Assembly (NCBI GenBank): GCA_937931205.1
Contig: CALHBF010000018.1
Location: forward strand, 1-64,000
Source of the DNA: an uncultured Bacteriovoracaceae bacterium
Lineage (GTDB): Bacteria > Bdellovibrionota > Bacteriovoracia > Bacteriovoracales > Bacteriovoracaceae
Length of the DNA stretch: 64,000 nt
Direction: 5' to 3'
In this document: positions 50,303 to 58,118 of the stretch, one piece after another
How positions within the stretch are numbered: the first letter of the stretch is position 1
Layout: each line of letters starts with the position of its first letter
Made by a program: the position numbers and the translations under genes
The notes under the pieces: generated by a model
What the model was told of the DNA's origin: nothing
Databases searched by the model: none
Seen by the model: the letters and a program-made list of their open reading frames with translations, nothing else

Positions 50303-50942
50303 TGATCAGGATTTACTAAATTTGGCCCAAAAACTCTCAGATAAGGAAGGACCTCTTGAGGATAAAGTTCTTCATTGGGATTTTGGACCGATTATGAATA
50401 TGAAGTTTGATCCAGATGCTAAGAATTATCTGTTTTCAAGTCAGAGAGTTCCCCTTCATTGGGATGGAGCTTTTTATAAAACTCCTAAGAAACTGCTTTT
50501 CTATTGCACAGAAACTTCAGGAAGTGGCGGAGAGACTTTTTTTGTCGATACGACCTTAGTTTGGGAATCGCTCTCGGAGAGCGAGAAAGATATTTGTCGA
50601 AAAGTAAAACTTCGTTATGAGACTGAGAAGTTATCTCATTACGGAGGAGTCTTTGAAACAAATCTGGTTACGACTCATCCTGATACAGGGCAAACGATTC
50701 TTCGCTTGGCCGAAAGAGTGGAAACAGAACTGAATCCAGTAAAGCTGACCATCACAGGAGTAACAAATCCGTGGGGATTTTATGAGTGGTTAGTGAATAA
50801 GTTTTATTCGGCCCCATTTCTTTATGAGCACCACTGGCAAACAGGTGATGTACTAGTTATCGATAATTTTCGTTATCTGCATGGAAGACGGGAACTACTA
50901 ACAAATAAAAACAGATCTTTTAAGAGGATACAAATTTTATGA
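50274..50942 (+). CDS. TauD/PvcB-type Fe(II)/2-oxoglutarate dioxygenase
   Basis: This 222-residue protein has the iron triad His62-x-Asp64 in LHWDGAF and distal His203 in LHGRREL, in a TauD-type barrel with GSGGETFFVDTTLVW. PvcB-type enzymes act on the PvcA product to introduce the vinyl double bond or release CO2. This one is shorter than Pseudomonas PvcB (about 290), missing N-terminal material. The ATG at 50274 follows GCGAGG; a TTG at 50259 is also in frame. It overlaps the P450 gene (ATGA). Confidence 0.85.
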   Translation: MLFLKHQNLSDQDLLNLAQKLSDKEGPLEDKVLHWDFGPIMNMKFDPDAKNYLFSSQRVPLHWDGAFYKTPKKLLFYCTETSGSGGETFFVDTTLVWESLSESEKDICRKVKLRYETEKLSHYGGVFETNLVTTHPDTGQTILRLAERVETELNPVKLTITGVTNPWGFYEWLVNKFYSAPFLYEHHWQTGDVLVIDNFRYLHGRRELLTNKNRSFKRIQIL

Positions 50943-52207
50943 ATACAGACATGAGAATAACAAAATCAGGAGAGTCATTTCACGAGTTTAAAAAAAGAAG
51001 TGACGTCGGGCAATTTCCACAGGCCTTTAGTGATTATGTCAAAAGTCACGGGGATATTTATTTTTGGGAGAAGGGGAATTTTCATGTCATTACCAAAAGT
51101 GATCATGCCAAGGAAATTCTTTTATCAGATGCTTTTAGCGCTGATCGAGGGAGTTTTTTTATTTCTCGTATGCCAAATATGGATCTCTCCTTAATTCAGG
51201 ACTTTTTCTCAGTTGTTCGTAAAATGATGGTGATGAGCGATGATGAGGATCATCTGAAGAAAAGAAAACTGTCTTTAAAAGGATTTGATGATCAGGTACT
51301 TTTGCGTTTTAAAAGTGTTATGAGTAAAACGATTGATGATCTGGTATCTAGTATTAAAGATCAAGACACATTTGAATTTGTTTCGGCTATTTCAAGCAAG
51401 CTGCCTTCAACTGTTCTGGCCGATCTCTTTTGTATTCCTAATGAAGATCGTCATCTCTTCCTTGAACATTCAAACACCATGACCGGTTTCTTTGGTGGAG
51501 CAAGCAAGTATCAGAATGAGGATGGAGTTAAGGTAAATAACTCGGCCAGTTTTTTGAAAAAATACTTCGAACGATTAATTGATGAGAGAACAAAATCCCC
51601 CGGAGAAGACTATGTATCACAAGTTTTAGTGATGCAAAAAGAATTGGATCTCACTCGTGATGAAGTCATCTCTCAATTAATTATGATGTTAGTGGCCGGG
51701 ATGGCGACTACCACTGACCAGATTAATAATTGTCTTTTTTTGATGGTGAATCATCCTGAGGTTCAAGAAGAGGTAAGAGCGAAGAGAGGTCTTCTTATTC
51801 CGATGCTTGAAGAATTTAAAAGACTTGATCCCGCAGTGACTTTTATCTTTCGTGTGGCCCGTAAAGAAACAATGATTGGCCCTCAGAAGATACTACCAGG
51901 TGATGTGATCTTTATTTCAACTCATGCAATCAATAGAGATATGCCGGTTGAAGACGCTCCTAATGAAATCAGATTAAATCGAATACAAAACCATTTTGCT
52001 TACGGATTCGGTTCTCATTTCTGCATTGGTGCCAAACTTGCTCGTATGGAGATCAATACCTTATTCGAAAAATTATTGGACTTAGGAATAAGCTGGAAAC
52101 TCGATGAAGAGAAGCTTTCTCTGAGAGATCATTACTCACTTTCTTTTTCGGGTTTTTCAGAAATTCATCTCAAACAGAATAAATCTTGCCCTAGTCATTC
52201 GTCATAA
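50939..52207 (+). CDS. Cytochrome P450
   Basis: This 422-residue soluble bacterial-type P450 has the heme-thiolate loop YGFGSHFCIG with Cys362, ExxR in LEEFKRLDP and an I-helix around residues 250-262. The I-helix reads AGMATTT where most P450s have AGxE/DT, so the acidic residue of the proton relay is Ala256. It overlaps the TauD gene by 4 bases, so it belongs to the isonitrile pathway, where it could hydroxylate or couple the aromatic product. Redox partners are not encoded nearby. Confidence 0.9.
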   Translation: MNTDMRITKSGESFHEFKKRSDVGQFPQAFSDYVKSHGDIYFWEKGNFHVITKSDHAKEILLSDAFSADRGSFFISRMPNMDLSLIQDFFSVVRKMMVMSDDEDHLKKRKLSLKGFDDQVLLRFKSVMSKTIDDLVSSIKDQDTFEFVSAISSKLPSTVLADLFCIPNEDRHLFLEHSNTMTGFFGGASKYQNEDGVKVNNSASFLKKYFERLIDERTKSPGEDYVSQVLVMQKELDLTRDEVISQLIMMLVAGMATTTDQINNCLFLMVNHPEVQEEVRAKRGLLIPMLEEFKRLDPAVTFIFRVARKETMIGPQKILPGDVIFISTHAINRDMPVEDAPNEIRLNRIQNHFAYGFGSHFCIGAKLARMEINTLFEKLLDLGISWKLDEEKLSLRDHYSLSFSGFSEIHLKQNKSCPSHSS

Positions 52208-52248
52208 GTGGAGTTAAGATAGTCCGATTTGATACAAAGGAAATTATT

Positions 52249-53427
52249 GTGCAGAAAGGACTGTCTCGTTTTCAAGTGATTTTCATGATGCTCACCTGTG
52301 CTTTTGTGGTGGGGAATCTTTACTATAATCAACCGCTTCTCGGTATTCTTGCTCGTGATTTCGGTGTTTCAGAGAAAGAAATTTCGATTATTCCGGCATT
52401 CACTCTTATCGGTTATGCTCTGGGAATTCTTTTTTTAGTTCCTCTTGGTGATATGCTTGAACGCAAAAAGCTCTTACAGGTATCGATGTCGATTGCTGGT
52501 CTCCTGGCCATCGCTCTGACTTGGAGTCCAAGTGTTAGTGTCCTTGCTACTCTTAGTTTTTTGATGGGTTTTTGTAATATTTCAGGAACTGTGTTGATTC
52601 CTTTTTCTGCAAATCTTGCACACCCTTCTGAGCGAGGCAAAGTAGTAGGGGTTGTATTGTCTGGAATTTTACTTGGATCTTTAATGGCCAGAACAGTTGC
52701 AGGATTTATGGCCGATAATTTCGGCTGGAGATCAGTTTTTCTCTTAGCTGGAGCTGTGAATTTTATTTTGGCGATCATGACCCAATGGGCACTTCCTAGT
52801 TCGGAAGCTTCTTTTAAAGGAAGTTATAAAAATCTTCTCATCTCCTCATGGCATCTGGTGCGTGATTATGGAATTGTTCGTGAAGCGGCCATTATGGGAG
52901 CAATTCTTTTTGGTTCATTCTCAGCTTTCTGGACCACTTTAACTTTTCTACTAGAAGGTGAGCCTTTCCATTACTCAGCTCAAACCATTGGTCTTTTCGG
53001 AATTTTAGGAATGATTGGTGCTTTGGCCGCTCCTCTGGCCGGTCGTTACTCTGATAAAAAAGGAGCAGCGGCAACTATTCGTTTAGGGCTCTACTTTTCG
53101 ATGGGAGCTTTTGCGCTACTAGCAGCTTCTTCTCACCATATTTGGGGTGTCATTATCGGAGTGCTGTTACTTGATTTAGGAATTCAGGTAGCTCATATTT
53201 CCAATCAAGCTCGACTATTTTCTTTATCTGAGGATGCTCGCTCACGTTTGAGTTCTATTTATATTTTTGCTTATTTTGTAGGTGGAAGTTTAGGCTCAAT
53301 TATTGGCTCTCAATTATGGGCCTGGGGCAAATGGCCGGCAGTGAGTATGGGCGGCCTTGTTTTCTGTCTGATTTCAGCAGTCATCTTCTATCGTGGACAG
53401 AAAATCAGAAGACTTTTGCCAGCATAG
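52249..53427 (+). CDS. MFS transporter, probable exporter of the isonitrile product
   Basis: This 392-residue protein has about 12 hydrophobic segments. The loop-2/3 motif PLGDMLERKKLL and the drug/H+ antiporter pattern (VLSGILLGSLMARTVAGFMADNFG) place it in the DHA1 group of major facilitator exporters (YnfM/arabinose-efflux-like). It starts with GTG at 52249, with AAAGGA upstream, 41 bases after the P450 stop. A terminator follows, so it closes the operon. Export of, or resistance to, the isonitrile metabolite is the likely job. Confidence 0.88.
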   Translation: MQKGLSRFQVIFMMLTCAFVVGNLYYNQPLLGILARDFGVSEKEISIIPAFTLIGYALGILFLVPLGDMLERKKLLQVSMSIAGLLAIALTWSPSVSVLATLSFLMGFCNISGTVLIPFSANLAHPSERGKVVGVVLSGILLGSLMARTVAGFMADNFGWRSVFLLAGAVNFILAIMTQWALPSSEASFKGSYKNLLISSWHLVRDYGIVREAAIMGAILFGSFSAFWTTLTFLLEGEPFHYSAQTIGLFGILGMIGALAAPLAGRYSDKKGAAATIRLGLYFSMGAFALLAASSHHIWGVIIGVLLLDLGIQVAHISNQARLFSLSEDARSRLSSIYIFAYFVGGSLGSIIGSQLWAWGKWPAVSMGGLVFCLISAVIFYRGQKIRRLLPA

Positions 53428-53437
53428 TAAATCAAAG

Positions 53438-53478
53438 AAGTTAGGTAGCTTTTAGAAGCTATAAAAACTACCTAACTT
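53438..53478 (+). terminator. Terminator closing the isonitrile operon
   Basis: AAGTTAGGTAG (53438-53448) pairs perfectly with CTACCTAACTT (53468-53478). The intervening bases contain a smaller AGCTT-TTAG-AAGCT hairpin. Confidence 0.8.
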
Positions 53479-53512
53479 TTCACTTCCAGCTACCCACTCT
53501 TTGTTGTTTAGT

Positions 53513-53526
53513 GCTATAGAACTCCC
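53513..53526 (+). promoter_or_regulatory. Extended -10 leaderless promoter of OsmC-YcaO gene
   Basis: TGC-TATAGA with the hexamer at 53515-53520, 6 bases before the ATG at 53527. No Shine-Dalgarno. Confidence 0.5.
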
Positions 53527-55710
53527 ATGCAAATCAATGTCCGTTTTTTAGAAAATCTTCGCTTAGAAGCTAGTTTCGATGATTTTACTATCATCGCAGA
53601 TCAACCTATTCGCTATAAGGGAGATGGTACGGCCCCTGGCCCTTACGATTACTTTTTAGCGTCTTCGGCACTGTGTGCGGCCTATTTCGTAAAGGTCTAC
53701 TGCGTGGCCCGAGATATTCCGACGGAAGATATTCGTGTTACTCAAAATAACATTGTTGATCCTGACAATCGCTATAATCAAACTCTCAATATTGAGATTG
53801 AACTTCCTGAATCCATTTCTGAGCACGATCGCGAAGGCATTCTGAAGGCCATGGATCGCTGTACTGTTAAGCGAGTGATTCAGAATAACCCTGGCTTCAA
53901 AATCACCACCAAAGATGTTTTGGGCAGTGATAACTCTGTTTTTGAACAGTTCCTGGGAATTGAGACAAAAACTATGATTCCAGGTAAGGATGCAAGTCTT
54001 GAAGAGACCATTGCTAAGCTCACAGGACTCTTGGAGAAGTTAGGAATCAAGATTGAAATTGCCTCTTGGAGAAATCCTGTTCCTCATGTGTGGTCGGTAC
54101 ACATTCGAGATGCTGACTCTCCGATGTGTTTTACCAATGGTAAAGGGGCTACAAAAAATGCGGCCCTTTGTTCGGCCCTTGGCGAATATTTAGAGCGTAT
54201 CAGTACGAACTATTTCTATAGTGATTTCTTCTTAGGTGAAGAAATTGCGGCCGGTGATTTTGTTCATTACCCTAATGAGTCTTGGTTCAAAGCAGGCCCG
54301 AAAGATTCTCTTCCTAAAGAATTGATGGATGAGCATCTGCTTGATGTTTATGGTAATGATGGTGAGTTGAAATTCTCACACCTCATTGATACGAACTCTG
54401 GAAATGCTGCACGCGGTGTGTGTGCTGTTCCGTATGTTCGTCAGTCTGATAATAAAACGGTTTATATTCCGGTTAACCTGATTGCTAATATTTTTGTTAG
54501 TAATGGAATGAGTGCGGGAAATACTATTTATGAGGCCCGTGTACAGGCCCTTTCAGAAATCTTTGAGCGTGCTGTAAAAAATGAAATCATCGCCAATGAA
54601 CTGACTCTTCCAGATGTTCCTCGCGAAGTTTTAGAGCGATACCCACAAATTTTAGAAGGGATTGCTAAGCTGGAAGAACAAGGATTCCCAGTACTGGTAA
54701 AGGATGCTTCTCTTGGTGGGAAATTCCCTGTAATGAGTGTCACATTGATGAATCCACGAAACGGCGGAGTTTTTGCTTCTTTCGGTGCTCACCCTAATTT
54801 TGAAGTGGCGCTAGAGAGAACTTTAACTGAACTCCTTCAAGGAAGAAGCTTTGAAGGAATGAATGATATTGCTCCTCCAACGTTTAATGAATTTGCCGTG
54901 AAAGAACATAACAATATGGTGGATCACTTCATCGATTCAACAGGCGTGATCTCTTGGAAGTTCTTTAGTTCAACTCCTGATTTTGAATTCTGTGATTGGA
55001 ACTTCTCTGGCTCAACAGAGGAAGAATTTAATCATCTGATGGGTATATTAAAAGAAATGGAGAAAGAAGTTTACATTGCTGATTACCAGGAACTAGGGGC
55101 ATGTGCGACACGTATCATTGTGCCGAATTATTCAGAAATTTATCTTCCAGAAGAATTGATTTGGGATAACCACAACCGAGCGCTTAACTTTAGAGAAGAT
55201 ATCCTAAACCTTCATCAGCTTGATAATAAGAAGCTAACTAATCTTGTGAAGAAATTAGAGGAAAGCGAAATTGATAATTACACGACGATTGCTGAACTTA
55301 TCGGCATCGCCTTTGATGAAAACTCCATCTGGGGTCAATTGACCATTGGTGAAGTGAAGGCCTTGAGTTATCTGGCCCTTAAAAAATTCGAAGAGGCACG
55401 TGATGTGGTTGAGATGCTTTCAACATTCAGTAACTCACTTCCTGAACGTAAAAAATTCTATCAGGCCTTGAATGTGGCCCTCGAAATTACCATCAGAGAT
55501 GATCTTGATCTTGCAGACTACGTTTTCAATTTAAACCGCATGTATGGCGAGAAGCTGATGGACGCGGTTATCAAGAGTATTTCTGGTGAGATTCGTTTTT
55601 ATGGAGTTAATCCAACGAATATGAAGCTAGAAGGAATTGATAAACATTTGAAGTTTGTGGAGAGTTACCAGAAGCTACAGAGAGCAAAAAGAGAATTTCA
55701 CAAAAGATAG
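53527..55710 (+). CDS. OsmC-YcaO fusion protein
   Basis: This 727-residue protein has two domains. Residues about 1-145 are OsmC-like (PYDYFLASSALCAAYFVKVYC and the second Cys in MDRCTVKRV, a peroxidase-type Cys pair). Residues about 165-570 are a YcaO domain like that of E. coli YcaO, with NGKGATKNAALCSALGEYLERIS, GNAARGVCAVPY and TLTELLQGR contributing to the ATP/Mg site. The last 150 residues are helical repeats (TPR-like). E. coli YcaO assists RimO in methylthiolation of ribosomal protein S12. The fused form is known in other proteobacteria. It follows the isonitrile cluster but has its own promoter. Confidence 0.88.
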   Translation: MQINVRFLENLRLEASFDDFTIIADQPIRYKGDGTAPGPYDYFLASSALCAAYFVKVYCVARDIPTEDIRVTQNNIVDPDNRYNQTLNIEIELPESISEHDREGILKAMDRCTVKRVIQNNPGFKITTKDVLGSDNSVFEQFLGIETKTMIPGKDASLEETIAKLTGLLEKLGIKIEIASWRNPVPHVWSVHIRDADSPMCFTNGKGATKNAALCSALGEYLERISTNYFYSDFFLGEEIAAGDFVHYPNESWFKAGPKDSLPKELMDEHLLDVYGNDGELKFSHLIDTNSGNAARGVCAVPYVRQSDNKTVYIPVNLIANIFVSNGMSAGNTIYEARVQALSEIFERAVKNEIIANELTLPDVPREVLERYPQILEGIAKLEEQGFPVLVKDASLGGKFPVMSVTLMNPRNGGVFASFGAHPNFEVALERTLTELLQGRSFEGMNDIAPPTFNEFAVKEHNNMVDHFIDSTGVISWKFFSSTPDFEFCDWNFSGSTEEEFNHLMGILKEMEKEVYIADYQELGACATRIIVPNYSEIYLPEELIWDNHNRALNFREDILNLHQLDNKKLTNLVKKLEESEIDNYTTIAELIGIAFDENSIWGQLTIGEVKALSYLALKKFEEARDVVEMLSTFSNSLPERKKFYQALNVALEITIRDDLDLADYVFNLNRMYGEKLMDAVIKSISGEIRFYGVNPTNMKLEGIDKHLKFVESYQKLQRAKREFHKR

Positions 55711-55713
55711 AGA

Positions 55714-56379
55714 TTAGTTGAGCTCGTTTTCACACTCAAGTTGAGCGAGCTCACAAATTTCACCATAACTACTGATACTCGTCGCCTCAAATCCAGAAAT
55801 CAATTCAACAATCTTGGCCTCTTTACTGGCCGCAACCACATCACCAATAGAGTAATTGATTTTCTTTGTGATTTTTCCACCCGCACATTCTGCAATGTAA
55901 TTGGCCATAGAGCCGCAGTTATTCTTTAAGAAGTGATAATCAAAAATAGGGAGCCATTGGCGATCAATGGATTCCATTTTTGTATTAACTGCCAATTTAG
56001 TGGCGATACAATGAAGTCTTTTGGCAAATGATCTTTCAGTTTCAGTCACAGAGTGATGAGTCGGAAAACACTTTTCTCCTTCGGCGTGAAATTGTTCAAA
56101 GAACAAATCTTCTGTGTAGAGATAGGCATCTCCACCGAAGTAGCTGCCTTTGGCAGTAAAAGGGGTTCCAAAGGTTCTACCTTCTACTTTCAAGTACACA
56201 TGCTTGGTATTGAAAATCATGCGATTAATTTCAATATGACTCGTTACCGGCAAGGGGATGGTGCAAACTTCAACTTCTTGAGTGGGCAGATGCCCAATGA
56301 ACTCTACTTCTTGAGCGTTCGCTTTCCCGATCCCTATCAGTAAGGTCACAATCAGCGGCCAGATTTCTCTTAGTTTCAT
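55714..56379 (-). CDS. Exported protein, possible papain-like fold
   Basis: This 221-residue protein has a signal peptide (MKLREIWPLIVTLLIGIGKANA). A beta-rich N-terminal half includes KGSYFGGDAYLYTE. The C-terminal half contains YHFLKNNCGSMANYIAECAGG, which resembles the N-C motif of NlpC/P60-like or DUF4105-like Cys enzymes. A His partner is possible in HHSVTETE. The catalytic assignment is uncertain. It is convergent with the OsmC-YcaO gene, 3 bases apart. Start chosen at 56379, where the signal peptide begins. Confidence 0.6.
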   Translation of the reverse strand: MKLREIWPLIVTLLIGIGKANAQEVEFIGHLPTQEVEVCTIPLPVTSHIEINRMIFNTKHVYLKVEGRTFGTPFTAKGSYFGGDAYLYTEDLFFEQFHAEGEKCFPTHHSVTETERSFAKRLHCIATKLAVNTKMESIDRQWLPIFDYHFLKNNCGSMANYIAECAGGKITKKINYSIGDVVAASKEAKIVELISGFEATSISSYGEICELAQLECENELN

Positions 56380-56500
56380 AAAAAATCCCGTTCTTAGGCC
56401 CAATGTAAGACTTTTTCACTATCTAGAGGGTCTTTCTTTTTATTTAATAGTTTACCAAAAAAGAATGACATTAGTTTCATGGATGTGAAAAGGGGTCTTG

Positions 56501-57364
56501 ATGAAATTGTTCAAATTTATTGCCACGGTGGCCTTTCTAGTAAGTGCGGGGATGCTATACGCTTTTCCCGAAGCTCCGGTGCACAGTTTAAAATTTAGAC
56601 CAGATGTATATGCGTTTGATAACGGGTATGAGTTTGAAGGTATTGTTAAGCTTTCTAACTGTTCAGGTAGTCTTGTGATCCTTGAAGGCCAGAATATGAA
56701 CGCCAAAGGACTTGTACTTACTAACGGTCATTGCGTTCCTAAGGGGATTTTTGGCGGACTTATTGGGCCAAATGAGATCATTATCAACAAAAGTGTGAAG
56801 AGACAGTTTAAGCTTTTCAAAGATATTAAAACTCTTTTCACTATCAACTCGACTCGCATTGTTTATGCGGCCATGAATCAAACAGATATGGCCCTTTATG
56901 AGCTTGATGAGTCTTACCAGCAGATTCTTAATCGCACAGGTGTTTCTCCTATGATTCTTTCTTCGCAAAGACCAATGGAAGGGACTCAAATCGAAATCAT
57001 TTCTGGTTATTGGGAAAGAGGCTACTCTTGTCGAATTGATCAGTTTGTTTTCAGAATGCAGGAAGGGGACTACTTCTTTAAAGATTCAGTTCGCTACTTC
57101 CCAGGATGTAATACGATTGGTGGAACTTCAGGCTCCCCTGTAATTGATGCTCAGACTCGTCAAGTGATTGCTGTTAACAATACTGGAAATGAAGGCGGCA
57201 GAAAATGTTCAATGAATAATCCATGCGAGATTAACGAGAGCGGAGAAATCTTTGCTCAAAAAGGTCTCTCATATGGCCAGCAAACTTACCAAGTTTATAG
57301 CTGTCTTAATGAGGCCCGTGAATTTGTTTTCAATAAAAGAGGCTGTCAGTTAGCAGCTTACTAA
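56501..57364 (+). CDS. Exported trypsin-like serine protease
   Basis: This 287-residue protein has a signal peptide (MKLFKFIATVAFLVSAGMLYA) and an S1-type protease domain with His in LTNGHCVP, Asp in NQTDMALYEL and Ser in GGTSGSPV. Several Cys (NCSG, GHCV, YSCRID, PGCN) suggest disulfides. The Shine-Dalgarno AAAAGGGG precedes the ATG at 56501. It is different in sequence from the protease at 2097-2978. It could be a secreted digestive or envelope enzyme. Confidence 0.85.
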   Translation: MKLFKFIATVAFLVSAGMLYAFPEAPVHSLKFRPDVYAFDNGYEFEGIVKLSNCSGSLVILEGQNMNAKGLVLTNGHCVPKGIFGGLIGPNEIIINKSVKRQFKLFKDIKTLFTINSTRIVYAAMNQTDMALYELDESYQQILNRTGVSPMILSSQRPMEGTQIEIISGYWERGYSCRIDQFVFRMQEGDYFFKDSVRYFPGCNTIGGTSGSPVIDAQTRQVIAVNNTGNEGGRKCSMNNPCEINESGEIFAQKGLSYGQQTYQVYSCLNEAREFVFNKRGCQLAAY

Positions 57365-57370
57365 AAATAA

Positions 57371-57396
57371 AAAAGGGGAAGTAAACTTCCCCTTTT
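57371..57396. terminator. Bidirectional terminator
   Basis: AAAAGGGGAAGT-AA-ACTTCCCCTTTT, with a long T-run, lies between convergent genes ending at 57364 and 57409. Confidence 0.9.
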
Positions 57397-57408
57397 TTTT
57401 TGTCTTTT

Positions 57409-57918
57409 TTAATTACAAGCTTGGAAGACCATGAGGCGGGCCACTCTTCCTAAGAGAGCATCATTCTCATCAAAGGCCTCAATGAGTTGTGAGCCACCAA
57501 ACATATCATCGTTATTTTCTTGAAGGTCATAAACCTTCACTGAACGAACATCCTTAAGATTGAAGTTAATCCCAGTAGAAAAAGACATCGATTCTTCTCC
57601 CTCAATGTGAATTCCACTTTCTTGTGATGCGATTGCTAGAAGATAAAACTCTCCTTGATTGACTGGAATAGCCTCATCTTTATAAATATTAAGAGTGAGA
57701 TCTAAGTCAGATCGAATCTCATATGTGTTAGTACCAACGTTTTCATTAAGAACTTCTCCATTGAGTTTAGAGCGAATTCCTTTTGATCCTTCGGATAATT
57801 CCACTGTGATGGCCTCCATCCCTACGAGAGCATAATCAGCAACACAGCTTACCTTTGTCGTGTTAGCAAAAGCAGTGAATGAGCCAAGTAATACCATCGT
57901 TGAAATAAGAGATTTCAT
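57409..57918 (-). CDS. Exported protein of unknown function
   Basis: This 169-residue protein has a signal peptide (MKSLISTMVLLGSFTAFA). The mature part is beta-rich and acidic (EGEESMSFSTGINFNLKDV), with one Cys near the start (VSCVADY) and one at the penultimate position (ACN), likely a disulfide. It looks like a small lipocalin- or adhesin-like barrel but no family is recognised. Confidence 0.6.
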   Translation of the reverse strand: MKSLISTMVLLGSFTAFANTTKVSCVADYALVGMEAITVELSEGSKGIRSKLNGEVLNENVGTNTYEIRSDLDLTLNIYKDEAIPVNQGEFYLLAIASQESGIHIEGEESMSFSTGINFNLKDVRSVKVYDLQENNDDMFGGSQLIEAFDENDALLGRVARLMVFQACN

Positions 57919-58046
57919 AGAATTCCTTTTTTAGTTTTTTCGTATTAGACACGGATATGAGGGCAATAAATAGGGAGTGGGAAAAAAGAAGTGGGGGGTG
58001 TCTAATTTTAAGACAGTTTTCTTAAATTGATAGATTCATAAAAATT

Positions 58047-58080
58047 AAGCAAAATATGATGTAAATCATCTTTTTTGCTT
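58047..58080. promoter_or_regulatory. FNR-like dyad upstream of DoxX-like gene
   Basis: TGAT-GTAA-ATCA (58057-58068) is a perfect CRP/FNR-type core, set in a larger inverted repeat AAGCAAAA...TTTTTGCTT. Its centre is about 41 bases before a possible start near 58104 and 56 bases before the ATG. Confidence 0.6.
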
Positions 58081-58118
58081 ATGCTTTGAGCGAGAATGAC
58101 AAAAAACACGGAGTTTTT

